64,000 bases of DNA, taken from Symbiodinium natans. Its lineage: Eukaryota > Sar > Dinophyceae > Suessiales > Symbiodiniaceae. The notes beneath the pieces were generated by a model. That model was given only the letters and a program-made list of their open reading frames with translations. It made no database searches and was not told the DNA's origin. Positions within the stretch are counted from its first letter, which is position 1. The number at the start of each line of letters is the position of its first letter. The position numbers were made by a program, and so were the translations under genes. The stretch covers positions 576,811-640,810 of the forward strand of contig CAJNDS010001291.1 in NCBI GenBank assembly GCA_905221605.1, given 5' to 3'. Of this stretch, positions 57,160-64,000 are shown piece by piece.

Positions 57160-57927
57160 ATGCCAAGAAAACCTATCGAATATAGTAATACACACTTCTA
57201 TAAAATCGTATGTAAGGATACTAATATAGCAGATTGTTATGTCGGTCATACAACTGATTTTATAAAGCGTAAATCCAAGCATAAGGGAAATTGTAATAAC
57301 CCTAACGATCGCAACCATAACATGCCAGTTTATCAGTTCATAAGAGCAAATGGAGGATTTGAAAATTTTGATATGGTTTTAATAAATACTGAAACATGTG
57401 AAAATTCATTAGAAGCAAGACGAAGAGAAAGGGAATACATAGAACAACTAGGAGCAACATTAAACAAATACAGACCCTTCATAACAATCGAAGAAGCAAT
57501 AGAACAAAAGAAACAGTATTATGTCGATAATACCGACGATATAAAGCAAAAAGCCAAAACTTACTACGTTCAAAACAGGGAACAATGTTTAGATAGGAAC
57601 AAGAAGTGGAGGGAAACCCATAAAGAATATATGCAGGAATACCAAGGACATTATTATAAAGAAAACCAAGATGAACTTAAATTATACCAAAAAGATTACT
57701 ATAAGGAAAACAAGGAATACGTATTGACCAGAAATAAAGAATGGAAACAGAACAATAAAGAGCATGTAAAGGAACTACGTGTCAAATACGACGATGCTTA
57801 TAGAGAACGTCGAAAGCAACTTCAAGGTGAAAGAATTTCCTGTCAATGCGGGGCTGTCATTCGTCGTGGGGAACGATCAAGACACCAAAAAACCAAAAAA
57901 CATCAATCCTTTTTAAATACAGTATAA
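57160..57927 (+). CDS. GIY-YIG nuclease with C-terminal zinc finger (copy 2)
   Basis: 255 residues, the longest of the three. The catalytic domain shows HFYKIV (Tyr14), CYVGHTTDF (Tyr27-Thr31), Arg37 and the Glu of REREYIE (Glu92). A long linker (110-225) repeats NKE/YYKEN units about six times. The end carries the C-x1-C-x11-H-x5-H finger (CQCG to KKH). The GIY and YIG tyrosines, Arg and Glu are all kept, so it should be active. It lies between the major capsid and fibre genes. A perfect 13-bp A/T hairpin follows its stop. Confidence 0.85.
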   Translation: MPRKPIEYSNTHFYKIVCKDTNIADCYVGHTTDFIKRKSKHKGNCNNPNDRNHNMPVYQFIRANGGFENFDMVLINTETCENSLEARRREREYIEQLGATLNKYRPFITIEEAIEQKKQYYVDNTDDIKQKAKTYYVQNREQCLDRNKKWRETHKEYMQEYQGHYYKENQDELKLYQKDYYKENKEYVLTRNKEWKQNNKEHVKELRVKYDDAYRERRKQLQGERISCQCGAVIRRGERSRHQKTKKHQSFLNTV

Positions 57928-57936
57928 ATACTGTAT

Positions 57937-57971
57937 AAATATTATTATTATTTTCTACAATAATAATATTT
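57937..57971. terminator. A/T hairpin between GIY-YIG copy 2 and the fibre gene
   Basis: AAATATTATTATT (57,937-57,949) and AATAATAATATTT (57,959-57,971) form a perfect 13-bp stem with a 9-base loop, three bases before the fibre ATG. It could end one transcript, shape the start of the next, or both. Confidence 0.6.
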
Positions 57972-57974
57972 ATA

Positions 57975-60338
57975 ATGGTTTCTATAAACAATTTACGAAC
58001 TGTATTTGCAGATCAGATATACTTGTCGTATCCTACGGGCATGACGGAAATAAGCGATCAATACGCTACCAAAACAGAAGTAGAAAACACTAACTCGGTT
58101 AATACTTCTAATATAGCAACAAATACAGCAGATATAGCAGTTTTAAACACGAAACAACTTCAAAACTTCCAGAATATTAGTTCAATAACACATTTATTAG
58201 ACACAGACTACCAAACAAACGCTACACTAACAACGAATTTTTACAATAAAGCAGAAATAGACACGACCTTTACTAATTACTATACACAAGCACAAATAGA
58301 CACGAATTTAACTACTAATTATCAAAATAATACATTATTAGCAACAAATTTCTATAATAAAGGCGAGGTTGATACATTAATAGCGGGCGCAGGTGGTGGA
58401 GATGGTTATACGGACACAGAGATCGATAATTTATTAGATTTAAGAGTTCCAAAATCAGATTTTACAAATAGATTTAGTGCAAATCCTATTATTGATTGTA
58501 GCGCCCCGACTGTTATTCATAGCGGTTTAACGTTAAATAATTCAACAGTAAATATAAGTCCGGTAGCAGGACTAACTTTTAGTAATCAAACGGGGGGAGG
58601 AGATAAAGTCCTCGCGGAGTTTAAAAATGCTACAAGTTACATAACTTTACAAGGTGATAAAATATTTTGTAACAATACGTCGGACGATGCTATCAAACAA
58701 TTAGATTTAACAAATAATAATGCAGGTTATAAAATGTCAGGAAAGATAGAAACGCCGACAGGTGGTTTAGTAGTAGAAAATACAGCAGATGCTAATTTAT
58801 CTCTTACGGTTCGGAACACTGATAATTATTTTACCTTTAATAATGACAGTATAGATTGTTATAATTCCGTAGGTGATACAGGAAGAATTTTAAATTTAAA
58901 TAGTAACGCTAATCAATATGTTAAATCTCATTCTTTGTTAGTAGATACAGGAGCAAATACATTAACAGGCGGTTATACATTAGATGTTGTTGATAATGCT
59001 ATTGTTAGACAAAATTTAAGAGTGGATGGTAATTTAGACTTATCAAATGATTTAAATTTTTATGGTGAAAATTATAATATTTCTAATAATTCAGGACTTA
59101 CATTTTATAAAGATACAACAGATGCATCTAACGTAATGTGTGTGAAAAACGCACAAGGGTATTTAAAATTTATTTCGTTTGGCATCAATGCTTATAACAC
59201 AAGCAACGACAGTTCTTCATTGCTTTTATTGAATACAGCAAACGGCAATGGTGTTTATTGTTTAAGTTTAGGCATAGGAGTTATTCAAGGTTCAAATAAA
59301 CTAAATGTATCGGGTGGCAATAGTAATTTTGGTGGAACTGCATCATTTCAAAGCACATCAACGTTTAACGGAGATATTTATGTCAATAATTCGGGGAGAA
59401 TATTTCAGCGTATCGATGCTAATAATTCATTGAATGTAATATCAACAGAAGAAATTAACTTTTCATTACAAACGAACAGAACAACCGATCCTACAACTGC
59501 TACCATCTGTTTGCAGTTGAATGACACTAACGGAATAACATTAAACAGAGCAGTTACAAATAACTTAACATTTAACAGTATTGGTAATATTGTTGGTGAG
59601 GCAGACATTATTAGTTGGGGACGTTTTATGTTCCAGAATAGTAGTGAATTTAAAGAAGTATTGGACACTCAATATAAGTTATATATTAGAAATGCAGATC
59701 AAGCGGGAGAAATGAATTTAATAATGGGTTTAGAAAGTAGCACGCCTGAAATTCAATTAACGGATGGAAAAGTGAAGATAAATAACAATTTAGAAATAAC
59801 ACAGGAGACAATAAGCACAGTAGACCAAATACAATTTTTAAATACTGATGCAGGTGGTGAATATGCATTTTATTTTGGTAGTGTTTCAGTATCGAATGAT
59901 GTATTTTCAATTTCACCAAGTGGCATTCTCGTTACTGGAGATATTGAATATACTGGGTCTTTAATTCCAAGTTCTGATAAACGATTGAAAAAAGACATTA
60001 AGGAACTTAACCAAAAAAAGGCAGTGGAATTAGTTAAATACATTGTTCCAAAAACATATCGTTTTATTGATGACAGACAACAAGGAAAATCATGTTGTGG
60101 TTTTATTGCTAATGACTTTTTAAATAAAAAAGTTCCGGATGAATGGCAAAATATAGTTAAAGAGGGTAAAGACGGATATTTAAAGTTTGATTATACGTCT
60201 TGTGTTCCTATTTTATGGAGTGCTTTACAGCATTCTTTAAAAGAAAATGAGGAAATGAAAGATTTATTTAAAGCAATGAAAAAGGAAATGGCAACAATGA
60301 AAAGTGAAATAACGAAATTAAAAAATAAATCTCAATAA
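57975..60338 (+). CDS. Fibre protein with S74-type intramolecular chaperone
   Basis: 787 residues. The N-terminus may attach to the virion. Residues about 30-160 contain repeated FYNKAEID / FYNKGEVD / DTEIDNLLD units typical of trimeric phage and virus fibres. A long Asn/Thr-rich beta region follows (160-650). The C-terminal part opens with SSDKRLKKDI (Ser667, Lys672-Asp674), the signature of the peptidase S74 chaperone domain, and ends in a coiled coil (about 755-785). In that family the domain helps three chains fold and then cuts itself off just before the serine. A receptor-binding spike is the likely role. Chaperone-tipped fibres are best known from tailed phages, so its presence here is notable. 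Confidence 0.85.
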   Translation: MVSINNLRTVFADQIYLSYPTGMTEISDQYATKTEVENTNSVNTSNIATNTADIAVLNTKQLQNFQNISSITHLLDTDYQTNATLTTNFYNKAEIDTTFTNYYTQAQIDTNLTTNYQNNTLLATNFYNKGEVDTLIAGAGGGDGYTDTEIDNLLDLRVPKSDFTNRFSANPIIDCSAPTVIHSGLTLNNSTVNISPVAGLTFSNQTGGGDKVLAEFKNATSYITLQGDKIFCNNTSDDAIKQLDLTNNNAGYKMSGKIETPTGGLVVENTADANLSLTVRNTDNYFTFNNDSIDCYNSVGDTGRILNLNSNANQYVKSHSLLVDTGANTLTGGYTLDVVDNAIVRQNLRVDGNLDLSNDLNFYGENYNISNNSGLTFYKDTTDASNVMCVKNAQGYLKFISFGINAYNTSNDSSSLLLLNTANGNGVYCLSLGIGVIQGSNKLNVSGGNSNFGGTASFQSTSTFNGDIYVNNSGRIFQRIDANNSLNVISTEEINFSLQTNRTTDPTTATICLQLNDTNGITLNRAVTNNLTFNSIGNIVGEADIISWGRFMFQNSSEFKEVLDTQYKLYIRNADQAGEMNLIMGLESSTPEIQLTDGKVKINNNLEITQETISTVDQIQFLNTDAGGEYAFYFGSVSVSNDVFSISPSGILVTGDIEYTGSLIPSSDKRLKKDIKELNQKKAVELVKYIVPKTYRFIDDRQQGKSCCGFIANDFLNKKVPDEWQNIVKEGKDGYLKFDYTSCVPILWSALQHSLKENEEMKDLFKAMKKEMATMKSEITKLKNKSQ

Positions 60339-60346
60339 AATATATA

Positions 60347-60556
60347 ATGCCAAATCTTGACGAGACAATAGAAAAGAAACTAGACGAGCAACTACAAAAG
60401 ATAAAGGGAGACTTAATTATATTTAATACCATCCAAGATTTAACAGATAAAATTCAAAAATTAGAAGATGAAATAGAAAAGTTAAAAAACAAAAACAAAT
60501 GTAGCAATTCTGGAAAATGTATGCCGTGTAATTTGTGTAGTTTTTCATTATTCTGA
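60347..60556 (+). CDS. Small coiled-coil protein with Cys-rich tail (69 aa)
   Basis: A charged coiled coil (about residues 8-50) is followed by a C-terminal cluster of four cysteines (C-x6-C-x2-C-x2-C) and a hydrophobic SFSLF end. It starts nine bases after the fibre stop, so it is probably co-transcribed and may be a fibre or virion accessory. No family is recognised. Confidence 0.65.
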   Translation: MPNLDETIEKKLDEQLQKIKGDLIIFNTIQDLTDKIQKLEDEIEKLKNKNKCSNSGKCMPCNLCSFSLF

Positions 60557-60558
60557 TA

Positions 60559-60586
60559 AATATTATTAAAAAGTATTAATAATATT
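60559..60586. terminator. A/T hairpin between convergent genes
   Basis: AATATTATTAA (60,559-60,569) and TTAATAATATT (60,576-60,586) form a perfect 11-bp stem. It lies between the converging ends of the coiled-coil gene and the ATPase gene and overlaps the ATPase stop. It could end transcripts from both sides. Confidence 0.6.
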
Positions 60587-61340
60587 AATCAACTGTAATC
60601 TTATAAGAGAAGTTTTTATAAAACATTTCGTTAATATTCTTTTTCATTAAATCTACATACAAAAAATTAAAATCTTCCGCTGTGGCAGTATGGTATATTT
60701 CAAGAATTGTTTTAGCATCTGCTAACGCGGAGAGCTCTTCGACGATGCTATCGAGTTCTTTTCGGTTTCTTAAACGAAATATAAATAACTGTGTTGCGTT
60801 AACCCTAATTACTGGATGTAATATAAATGCTTTTTGTGATGCTGTTATTACTGAAATACCAGCGTGTCTTCCACGCACATATAGCGACTGTAATAATTTA
60901 TTATGTCTTGCTATTTCAGGCGAGTCAGCTATATCGTCCAGTATCACCAGAATATTATAAAGTTTCTTTTCTTTCTTTTCTTTCAAATATTTCGTAATTT
61001 TAGTTTGCGTATCAATTATTTTCATTAAGTCTTCTGTTTTGTATTCCTCGAAAAAACATTGCTCTTTCTCATCATTCACATTTAAGTTTTCCTTTACATA
61101 TTTTTTAACAGGCAACCAAATACTATCATGGTTCACACTGGGCGAGAACACGAACACTCTACTAAAAACATCTCTATAAATATCTAATATCAATGATACT
61201 AATAAAACACTTTTACCACTTCCACTAGGTCCAAATATTAACGCACGAAAGGGCACCTTTGGAACATTGGAATATTTAGATTGCTTGAACTCGTATTTAA
61301 TTTCATTAACAGGTTTGACGATCGGGATGCTATTATTCAT
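60585..61340 (-). CDS. DNA-packaging ATPase (A32-like, FtsK/HerA superfamily)
   Basis: 251 residues. Walker A is GPSGSGKS (37-44). Walker B is ILVILDDIAD (130-139), with the acidic pair expected for Mg binding and catalysis. The third motif is VITASQ (164-169). RGRHAGIS just before it is typical of the A32 family. These ATPases drive genome packaging into the capsid of PLVs, virophages, polintons and giant viruses. Length (about 250) matches the compact PLV and virophage type. It is the only leftward gene in the right-hand block and converges on the fibre operon. Confidence 0.88.
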   Translation of the reverse strand: MNNSIPIVKPVNEIKYEFKQSKYSNVPKVPFRALIFGPSGSGKSVLLVSLILDIYRDVFSRVFVFSPSVNHDSIWLPVKKYVKENLNVNDEKEQCFFEEYKTEDLMKIIDTQTKITKYLKEKKEKKLYNILVILDDIADSPEIARHNKLLQSLYVRGRHAGISVITASQKAFILHPVIRVNATQLFIFRLRNRKELDSIVEELSALADAKTILEIYHTATAEDFNFLYVDLMKKNINEMFYKNFSYKITVD

Positions 61341-61377
61341 TATAAATACATAGAAGATTTTATATTTTAATTATATA

Positions 61378-61527
61378 ATGAATCACGACAAATACATAGA
61401 GGCGATAAATGAAATAGAAGACGTCGAACAAATAATAATAACCGAGCCACGGTATAGGCGCTGTTGTTATTCCGTTTTGGAAATTTGCAAGGGAATTTTA
61501 CAATATTTAAAATTTAAGAAAAATTAA
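61378..61527 (+). CDS. Small viral protein (49 aa)
   Basis: A short frame from ATG (61,378), directly after TTATATA, to TAA. It has an acidic first half (NEIEDVEQ) and a Cys-Cys plus hydrophobic/basic second half (RRCCYSVLEICKGILQYL). The second half could be an amphipathic or membrane-associated helix. It diverges from the ATPase gene. No family is recognised. The viral-type start context and good spacing support it as real. Confidence 0.5.
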   Translation: MNHDKYIEAINEIEDVEQIIITEPRYRRCCYSVLEICKGILQYLKFKKN

Positions 61528-61546
61528 AAATCTAATAAAAAATAAT

Positions 61547-61957
61547 ATGACTGATACAAACAAAGACAATAACAAAGATGGAACAGATGCCGGTTTAAGT
61601 GTAAATAAAGATGGTATAAATTGCTTATTTTGTAGATGTAAAAGAAAGACATATCATAAAGAAACTAAAACAACAAGTGAAAATAATAAAGTTGTTGTTA
61701 ATGTTGTAGAAGATAGAAGCAGTTTTAAATTTGGTAAAGGTAGGAACGTATCCCCTGATGATGGAATATTTAAACCAGATGCCACACAACAAATTGGTGG
61801 AGTTGAGCTCTGCAGTACAGGATGGTCGGAACATCGGAAAATAACACCAGAAGAATGCGAAGAAAGACTAGATCGGGTAGAGGAAGACGTGGAAAGGATT
61901 GATGAAGATTTAACAAATCTAAAACAAACCCAGTTATATTTACATATGCTGGATTAA
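61547..61957 (+). CDS. Viral protein with N-terminal Cys cluster and C-terminal coil (136 aa)
   Basis: An Asp/Asn/Lys-rich start is followed by C26-x2-C29-x-C31 and a basic stretch, then a middle region of mixed character. A C-terminal acidic coiled coil (about 100-130) ends the chain. No family is recognised. The Cys cluster alone is too small to call a defined zinc finger. Confidence 0.6.
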   Translation: MTDTNKDNNKDGTDAGLSVNKDGINCLFCRCKRKTYHKETKTTSENNKVVVNVVEDRSSFKFGKGRNVSPDDGIFKPDATQQIGGVELCSTGWSEHRKITPEECEERLDRVEEDVERIDEDLTNLKQTQLYLHMLD

Positions 61958-61990
61958 TATTTAAAGATATATTCAGATATTTCAAGATAT

Positions 61991-62569
61991 ATGAATAAGT
62001 ATCATAATGGCAAAATTTACAAAATTGTGGATGTTGGATATAATAAGCAGTATATTGGCAGTACGACTGAAAATTTAAGTATGAGAATGGCGCGACATAG
62101 AAACGAATACAGACGATACAAAGACGGAAAGATTAATAAGACGATGAGTTTTGATTTATTTGATGAATATGGCTTGGATTGTTGTAAGATTGAACTAATT
62201 GAGAACGCTAAATGTGAAACAAAAGAAGAACTACTAAAAAAAGAAGGGGAATATATCCGGAGTATAAATTGTATAAACAAATCATTGGTAGGTAGGAGTA
62301 AAAAAGAACATTATGAAGATAATAAAGAATATATTTTAAACAAATGTAAGAAATACAGGGAAGAAAACAAAGAAAAAAGACAAGAAAAAGATAGGTTATA
62401 TCGCGAAAAAAACGCTGTTAAGATAAAAGAAAAACAAAGCGAGGTTATAACTTGCTTATGTGGTTTTACATATACAAGACGAAATAAAGCAAGACATGAA
62501 AAGAGCAAACGACACCTAGAATATTTTGACTCGATAAAGTATATAAAAGATAAATACAATATATATTGA
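61991..62569 (+). CDS. GIY-YIG nuclease with C-terminal zinc finger (copy 3)
   Basis: 192 residues. The catalytic domain shows KIYKIVD (Tyr10), YIGSTTENL (Tyr21-Thr25), Arg32 and the Glu of KEGEYIR (Glu87). A Lys/Glu-rich linker runs from 104 to 150. The last finger is C-x1-C-x11-H-x5-H (CLCG to KRH). It is closest to copy 1 in the YIG region and in KEGEYIR. All catalytic residues are kept. As a free-standing nuclease between small viral genes it could be a homing endonuclease; a role in viral DNA processing is the alternative. Confidence 0.85.
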   Translation: MNKYHNGKIYKIVDVGYNKQYIGSTTENLSMRMARHRNEYRRYKDGKINKTMSFDLFDEYGLDCCKIELIENAKCETKEELLKKEGEYIRSINCINKSLVGRSKKEHYEDNKEYILNKCKKYREENKEKRQEKDRLYREKNAVKIKEKQSEVITCLCGFTYTRRNKARHEKSKRHLEYFDSIKYIKDKYNIY

Positions 62570-62812
62570 CAGTGTATAGCCTTTTGAAGTCCCCATAGAC
62601 AATGAAACAGGAAAAGCCCCGATTGCGCCCTTTGCTATTGCGACCATTCACTACATAAGATAGTGGCTAATTAGTTTGATAAGAATTCATAAAATTCATA
62701 TTTACAATTTGTTGTAAATATGAAATTAAAAAATATTTATTAAAAAAAAATACATAGAAAAAATTTCTTAAAATTGTTTTAAAGAAATATTATTATATAT
62801 ATTATAGTATAT
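62570..62812. promoter_or_regulatory. Hairpin-rich intergenic region
   Basis: A less A/T-rich stretch (62,575-62,665) is followed by a perfect 13-bp hairpin (62,695-62,724: TTCATATTTACAA, loop TTTG, TTGTAAATATGAA). A second hairpin (62,763-62,788) lies near TATATATTATAGTATATATG, where the next gene starts. The second hairpin resembles the one before the gene at 63,546. The region may hold a transcript end, a promoter element or both. Confidence 0.55.
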
Positions 62813-63250
62813 ATGGAACATACAACCTTGGAACAGATGTTAAACAAATTGACACTGGAAGACATTAAACAACAGCTCGCTTTATATCAAAAACTGTATT
62901 ATCATAAAAGAAGAACAGAGGAAGGTTTCAGTGAAGGAAAAAGAGAAAGCGCGAGACAGTATAGCAAGAGAAAGGCATTGGACAAAATCTTAAACGATAA
63001 GAACATTGACATAATGAATAATTTAGAGCTTACCGAAACTAAAACAGCAGTTAAAACTAGCGCTTATAATAAACATTCCCTAGATGATGTTGTAATGTTG
63101 AAGCCTTTAAAAAAGGAAAAGAAGGAAAAAGAGGAAAAGAAAGAAAAGAAAGAAAAAGAGGAAAAGAAAGAAAAGAAAGAAAAGAAGGACAAGAAGGAAA
63201 AACAGGAAAAAACCGAAGGTAAAGAACAAGGCGATGAAAAATCAAAATAG
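62813..63250 (+). CDS. Viral protein with Lys/Glu repeat tail (145 aa)
   Basis: The N-terminal 95 residues are helical and charged, with an LTLEDIKQQLALYQKLYYH segment. From about 97 to 138 the chain is a KEK/KKE repeat. No family is recognised. The Lys/Glu tail could form a single long helix or act as a nucleic-acid-binding tail. The purine-only coding DNA of the tail (about 63,110-63,220) looks like expansion of a short repeat. A group of palindromes follows the gene. Confidence 0.6.
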   Translation: MEHTTLEQMLNKLTLEDIKQQLALYQKLYYHKRRTEEGFSEGKRESARQYSKRKALDKILNDKNIDIMNNLELTETKTAVKTSAYNKHSLDDVVMLKPLKKEKKEKEEKKEKKEKEEKKEKKEKKDKKEKQEKTEGKEQGDEKSK

Positions 63251-63265
63251 TTAAAATATTGTAAG

Positions 63266-63458
63266 GTTTCCACCCTGCAAAGGTGAAAAAAAATAACCCT
63301 TCCACCTTATTGGTGGATTGGAAAACCCCTGTAAGGTGGAAGCCTTAAAAAACGAAGGAGCCTCCAATCCACCTATAAGGTGGTTTGGGTTCCACCTGCA
63401 AGGTGGATTGGCTTCCACCTGCAAGGTGGATTGGGTTCCACCTGCAAGGTGGATTGGA
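63266..63458. repeat. Cluster of seven CCACCT-AGGTGG palindromes
   Basis: Each unit is a short hairpin of the form CCACCT, 3-4 bases, AGGTGG, flanked by TT/AA-type bases. The last three are exact 23-bp tandem copies (63,390, 63,413, 63,436). The earlier four (about 63,268, 63,300, 63,327, 63,365) are diverged, with loops TTAT, GTA, ATA or similar. The G+C-rich stems stand out in A/T-rich viral DNA. They follow the Lys/Glu-rich gene and precede the last gene. Confidence 0.85.
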
Positions 63459-63498
63459 ATAAAAAATTAAAAAATATATAAAAATTTTATTATAAAAA

Positions 63499-63527
63499 TT
63501 TTTCTTTAAAAATGGTTTAAAGAAAAA
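63499..63527 (+). promoter_or_regulatory. Hairpin before the last gene
   Basis: TTTTTCTTTAAA, loop AATGG, TTTAAAGAAAAA: a perfect 12-bp stem ending 18 bases before ATG 63,546. A near copy (ATTTCTTAAAA, TTG, TTTTAAAGAAAT) lies 24 bases before ATG 62,813, so it may be a shared control element. Confidence 0.5.
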
Positions 63528-63545
63528 CTTTCTATATTATAATAT

Positions 63546-64000
63546 ATGTTATGTAGATGCCAAGGGTGCACCGACCAACAAAACACCATAAAACTTTTAT
63601 GCGAACAGGTTTTACGAAAAGACCTTTTTGATTTAGTCAATTCTTTTAATCGTTGCGAAAAATGCGACGAAAAAAATAATATGAAAATGTTTCGTGAAAC
63701 ATTCAACTCTGTATATTGGAGCATCCTCCATTATAATAGGAGGATGCAAAAAATAAAGGAAGAAATCAATGACAAAAACATAAACAAACATATAAATAAG
63801 CATTCGATGGGGTATATCAGATATGTCGGACACTGTTTAACATATGGACATAAACCATTGGACAGATACAAAATAGAATCAGACATTAAAATACAAAATA
63901 TGATACAGAAAAGAAAAAACAGAAAATTCGGAGACGATGATGTAGATTTAAACCTTTTAGCATATAAGTTCTTTTGCAATATTTTTCTAAAATGTTTTGG
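63546..64000 (+). CDS. Cys-containing viral protein, 3' end outside window
   Basis: The frame is open from ATG 63,546 (after a TATATA-like tract) to the window end, 151 codons. The N-terminus has C-x-C-x2-C (residues 3-8), then C20 and C38-x2-C41, which could form a zinc site. The rest is Lys/Asn-rich and helical. No family is recognised. Because it runs off the edge, its length and C-terminal domain are unknown. Confidence 0.6.
   Translation, partial: MLCRCQGCTDQQNTIKLLCEQVLRKDLFDLVNSFNRCEKCDEKNNMKMFRETFNSVYWSILHYNRRMQKIKEEINDKNINKHINKHSMGYIRYVGHCLTYGHKPLDRYKIESDIKIQNMIQKRKNRKFGDDDVDLNLLAYKFFCNIFLKCF

Noticed and set aside
49300-64000. Assignment to a giant virus (NCLDV) fragment
   Set aside because: The major capsid protein lacks the NCLDV N-terminal signature, and the penton-like protein and short ATPase fit PLVs better. 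A virophage is not fully excluded; profile searches of the capsid proteins would decide.
49300-64000. Search for polymerase, helicase, integrase and capsid protease genes
   Set aside because: None of the frames shows their motifs; they are not reported as present or lost because the right part of the element is outside the window.

Overview
The window joins two kinds of DNA. Bases 1 to about 49,200 are nuclear DNA of a eukaryotic alga, most likely a dinoflagellate of the Symbiodinium type. The reasons are a mid-range G+C, very low gene density, many homopolymer and microsatellite tracts, and short exons separated by introns that start with GC or GA as well as GT. The recognisable exons are typical of dinoflagellates: pentatricopeptide (PPR) repeats with the ISACEK-type motif, an ARM/HEAT-like repeat, and a split protein kinase whose metal-binding motif reads DFDHADP. 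From about 49,300 to the window end the DNA is strongly A+T-rich, gene-dense and intronless, and carries the structural gene set of a polinton-like virus (PLV) or close relative.

Host part, left to right: C/G-rich low-complexity DNA and a 119-bp duplication (0-1 kb); a fold-back element with 24-bp inverted ends (1.7-2.1 kb); a terminal ARM-like exon (4.8-5.0 kb); a fold-back minisatellite (13.0-13.6 kb); about 1 kb of mixed microsatellites (15.5-16.5 kb); a doubtful dehydrogenase-like exon (17.3 kb); a split protein kinase gene of at least ten exon pieces (20.65-27.17 kb); PPR gene pieces (37.65-48.43 kb) surrounding a 4.4-kb satellite of a 112-bp unit (38.1-42.5 kb); and a short degenerate TTTAGGG telomere-like tract (49.03-49.17 kb) just before the junction. 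Most of the rest shows no recognisable gene.

Viral part: a leftward block encodes a zinc-finger protein, small coiled-coil proteins, a Gly/Ala- and Pro-rich probable virion protein, a zinc-binding protein and a penton-like minor capsid protein. A mostly rightward block encodes a class-3-lipase-like protein, a GIY-YIG nuclease, a small basic protein, the double-jelly-roll major capsid protein, a second GIY-YIG nuclease, a 787-residue fibre with a self-cleaving S74-type chaperone, a small coiled-coil protein, the A32-like packaging ATPase (leftward), several small proteins, a third GIY-YIG nuclease, and a cysteine-containing protein that runs off the window end. Capsid proteins, ATPase, fibre and lipase together make a morphogenesis, packaging and entry module. 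No polymerase, helicase, integrase or protease gene is visible; if present they lie beyond base 64,000. Many viral genes start just after a TATATA-type A/T tract, and several end in perfect A/T hairpins.

The junction may be a real integration at or near a telomere-like sequence, or an assembly join. The sequence alone cannot decide this.
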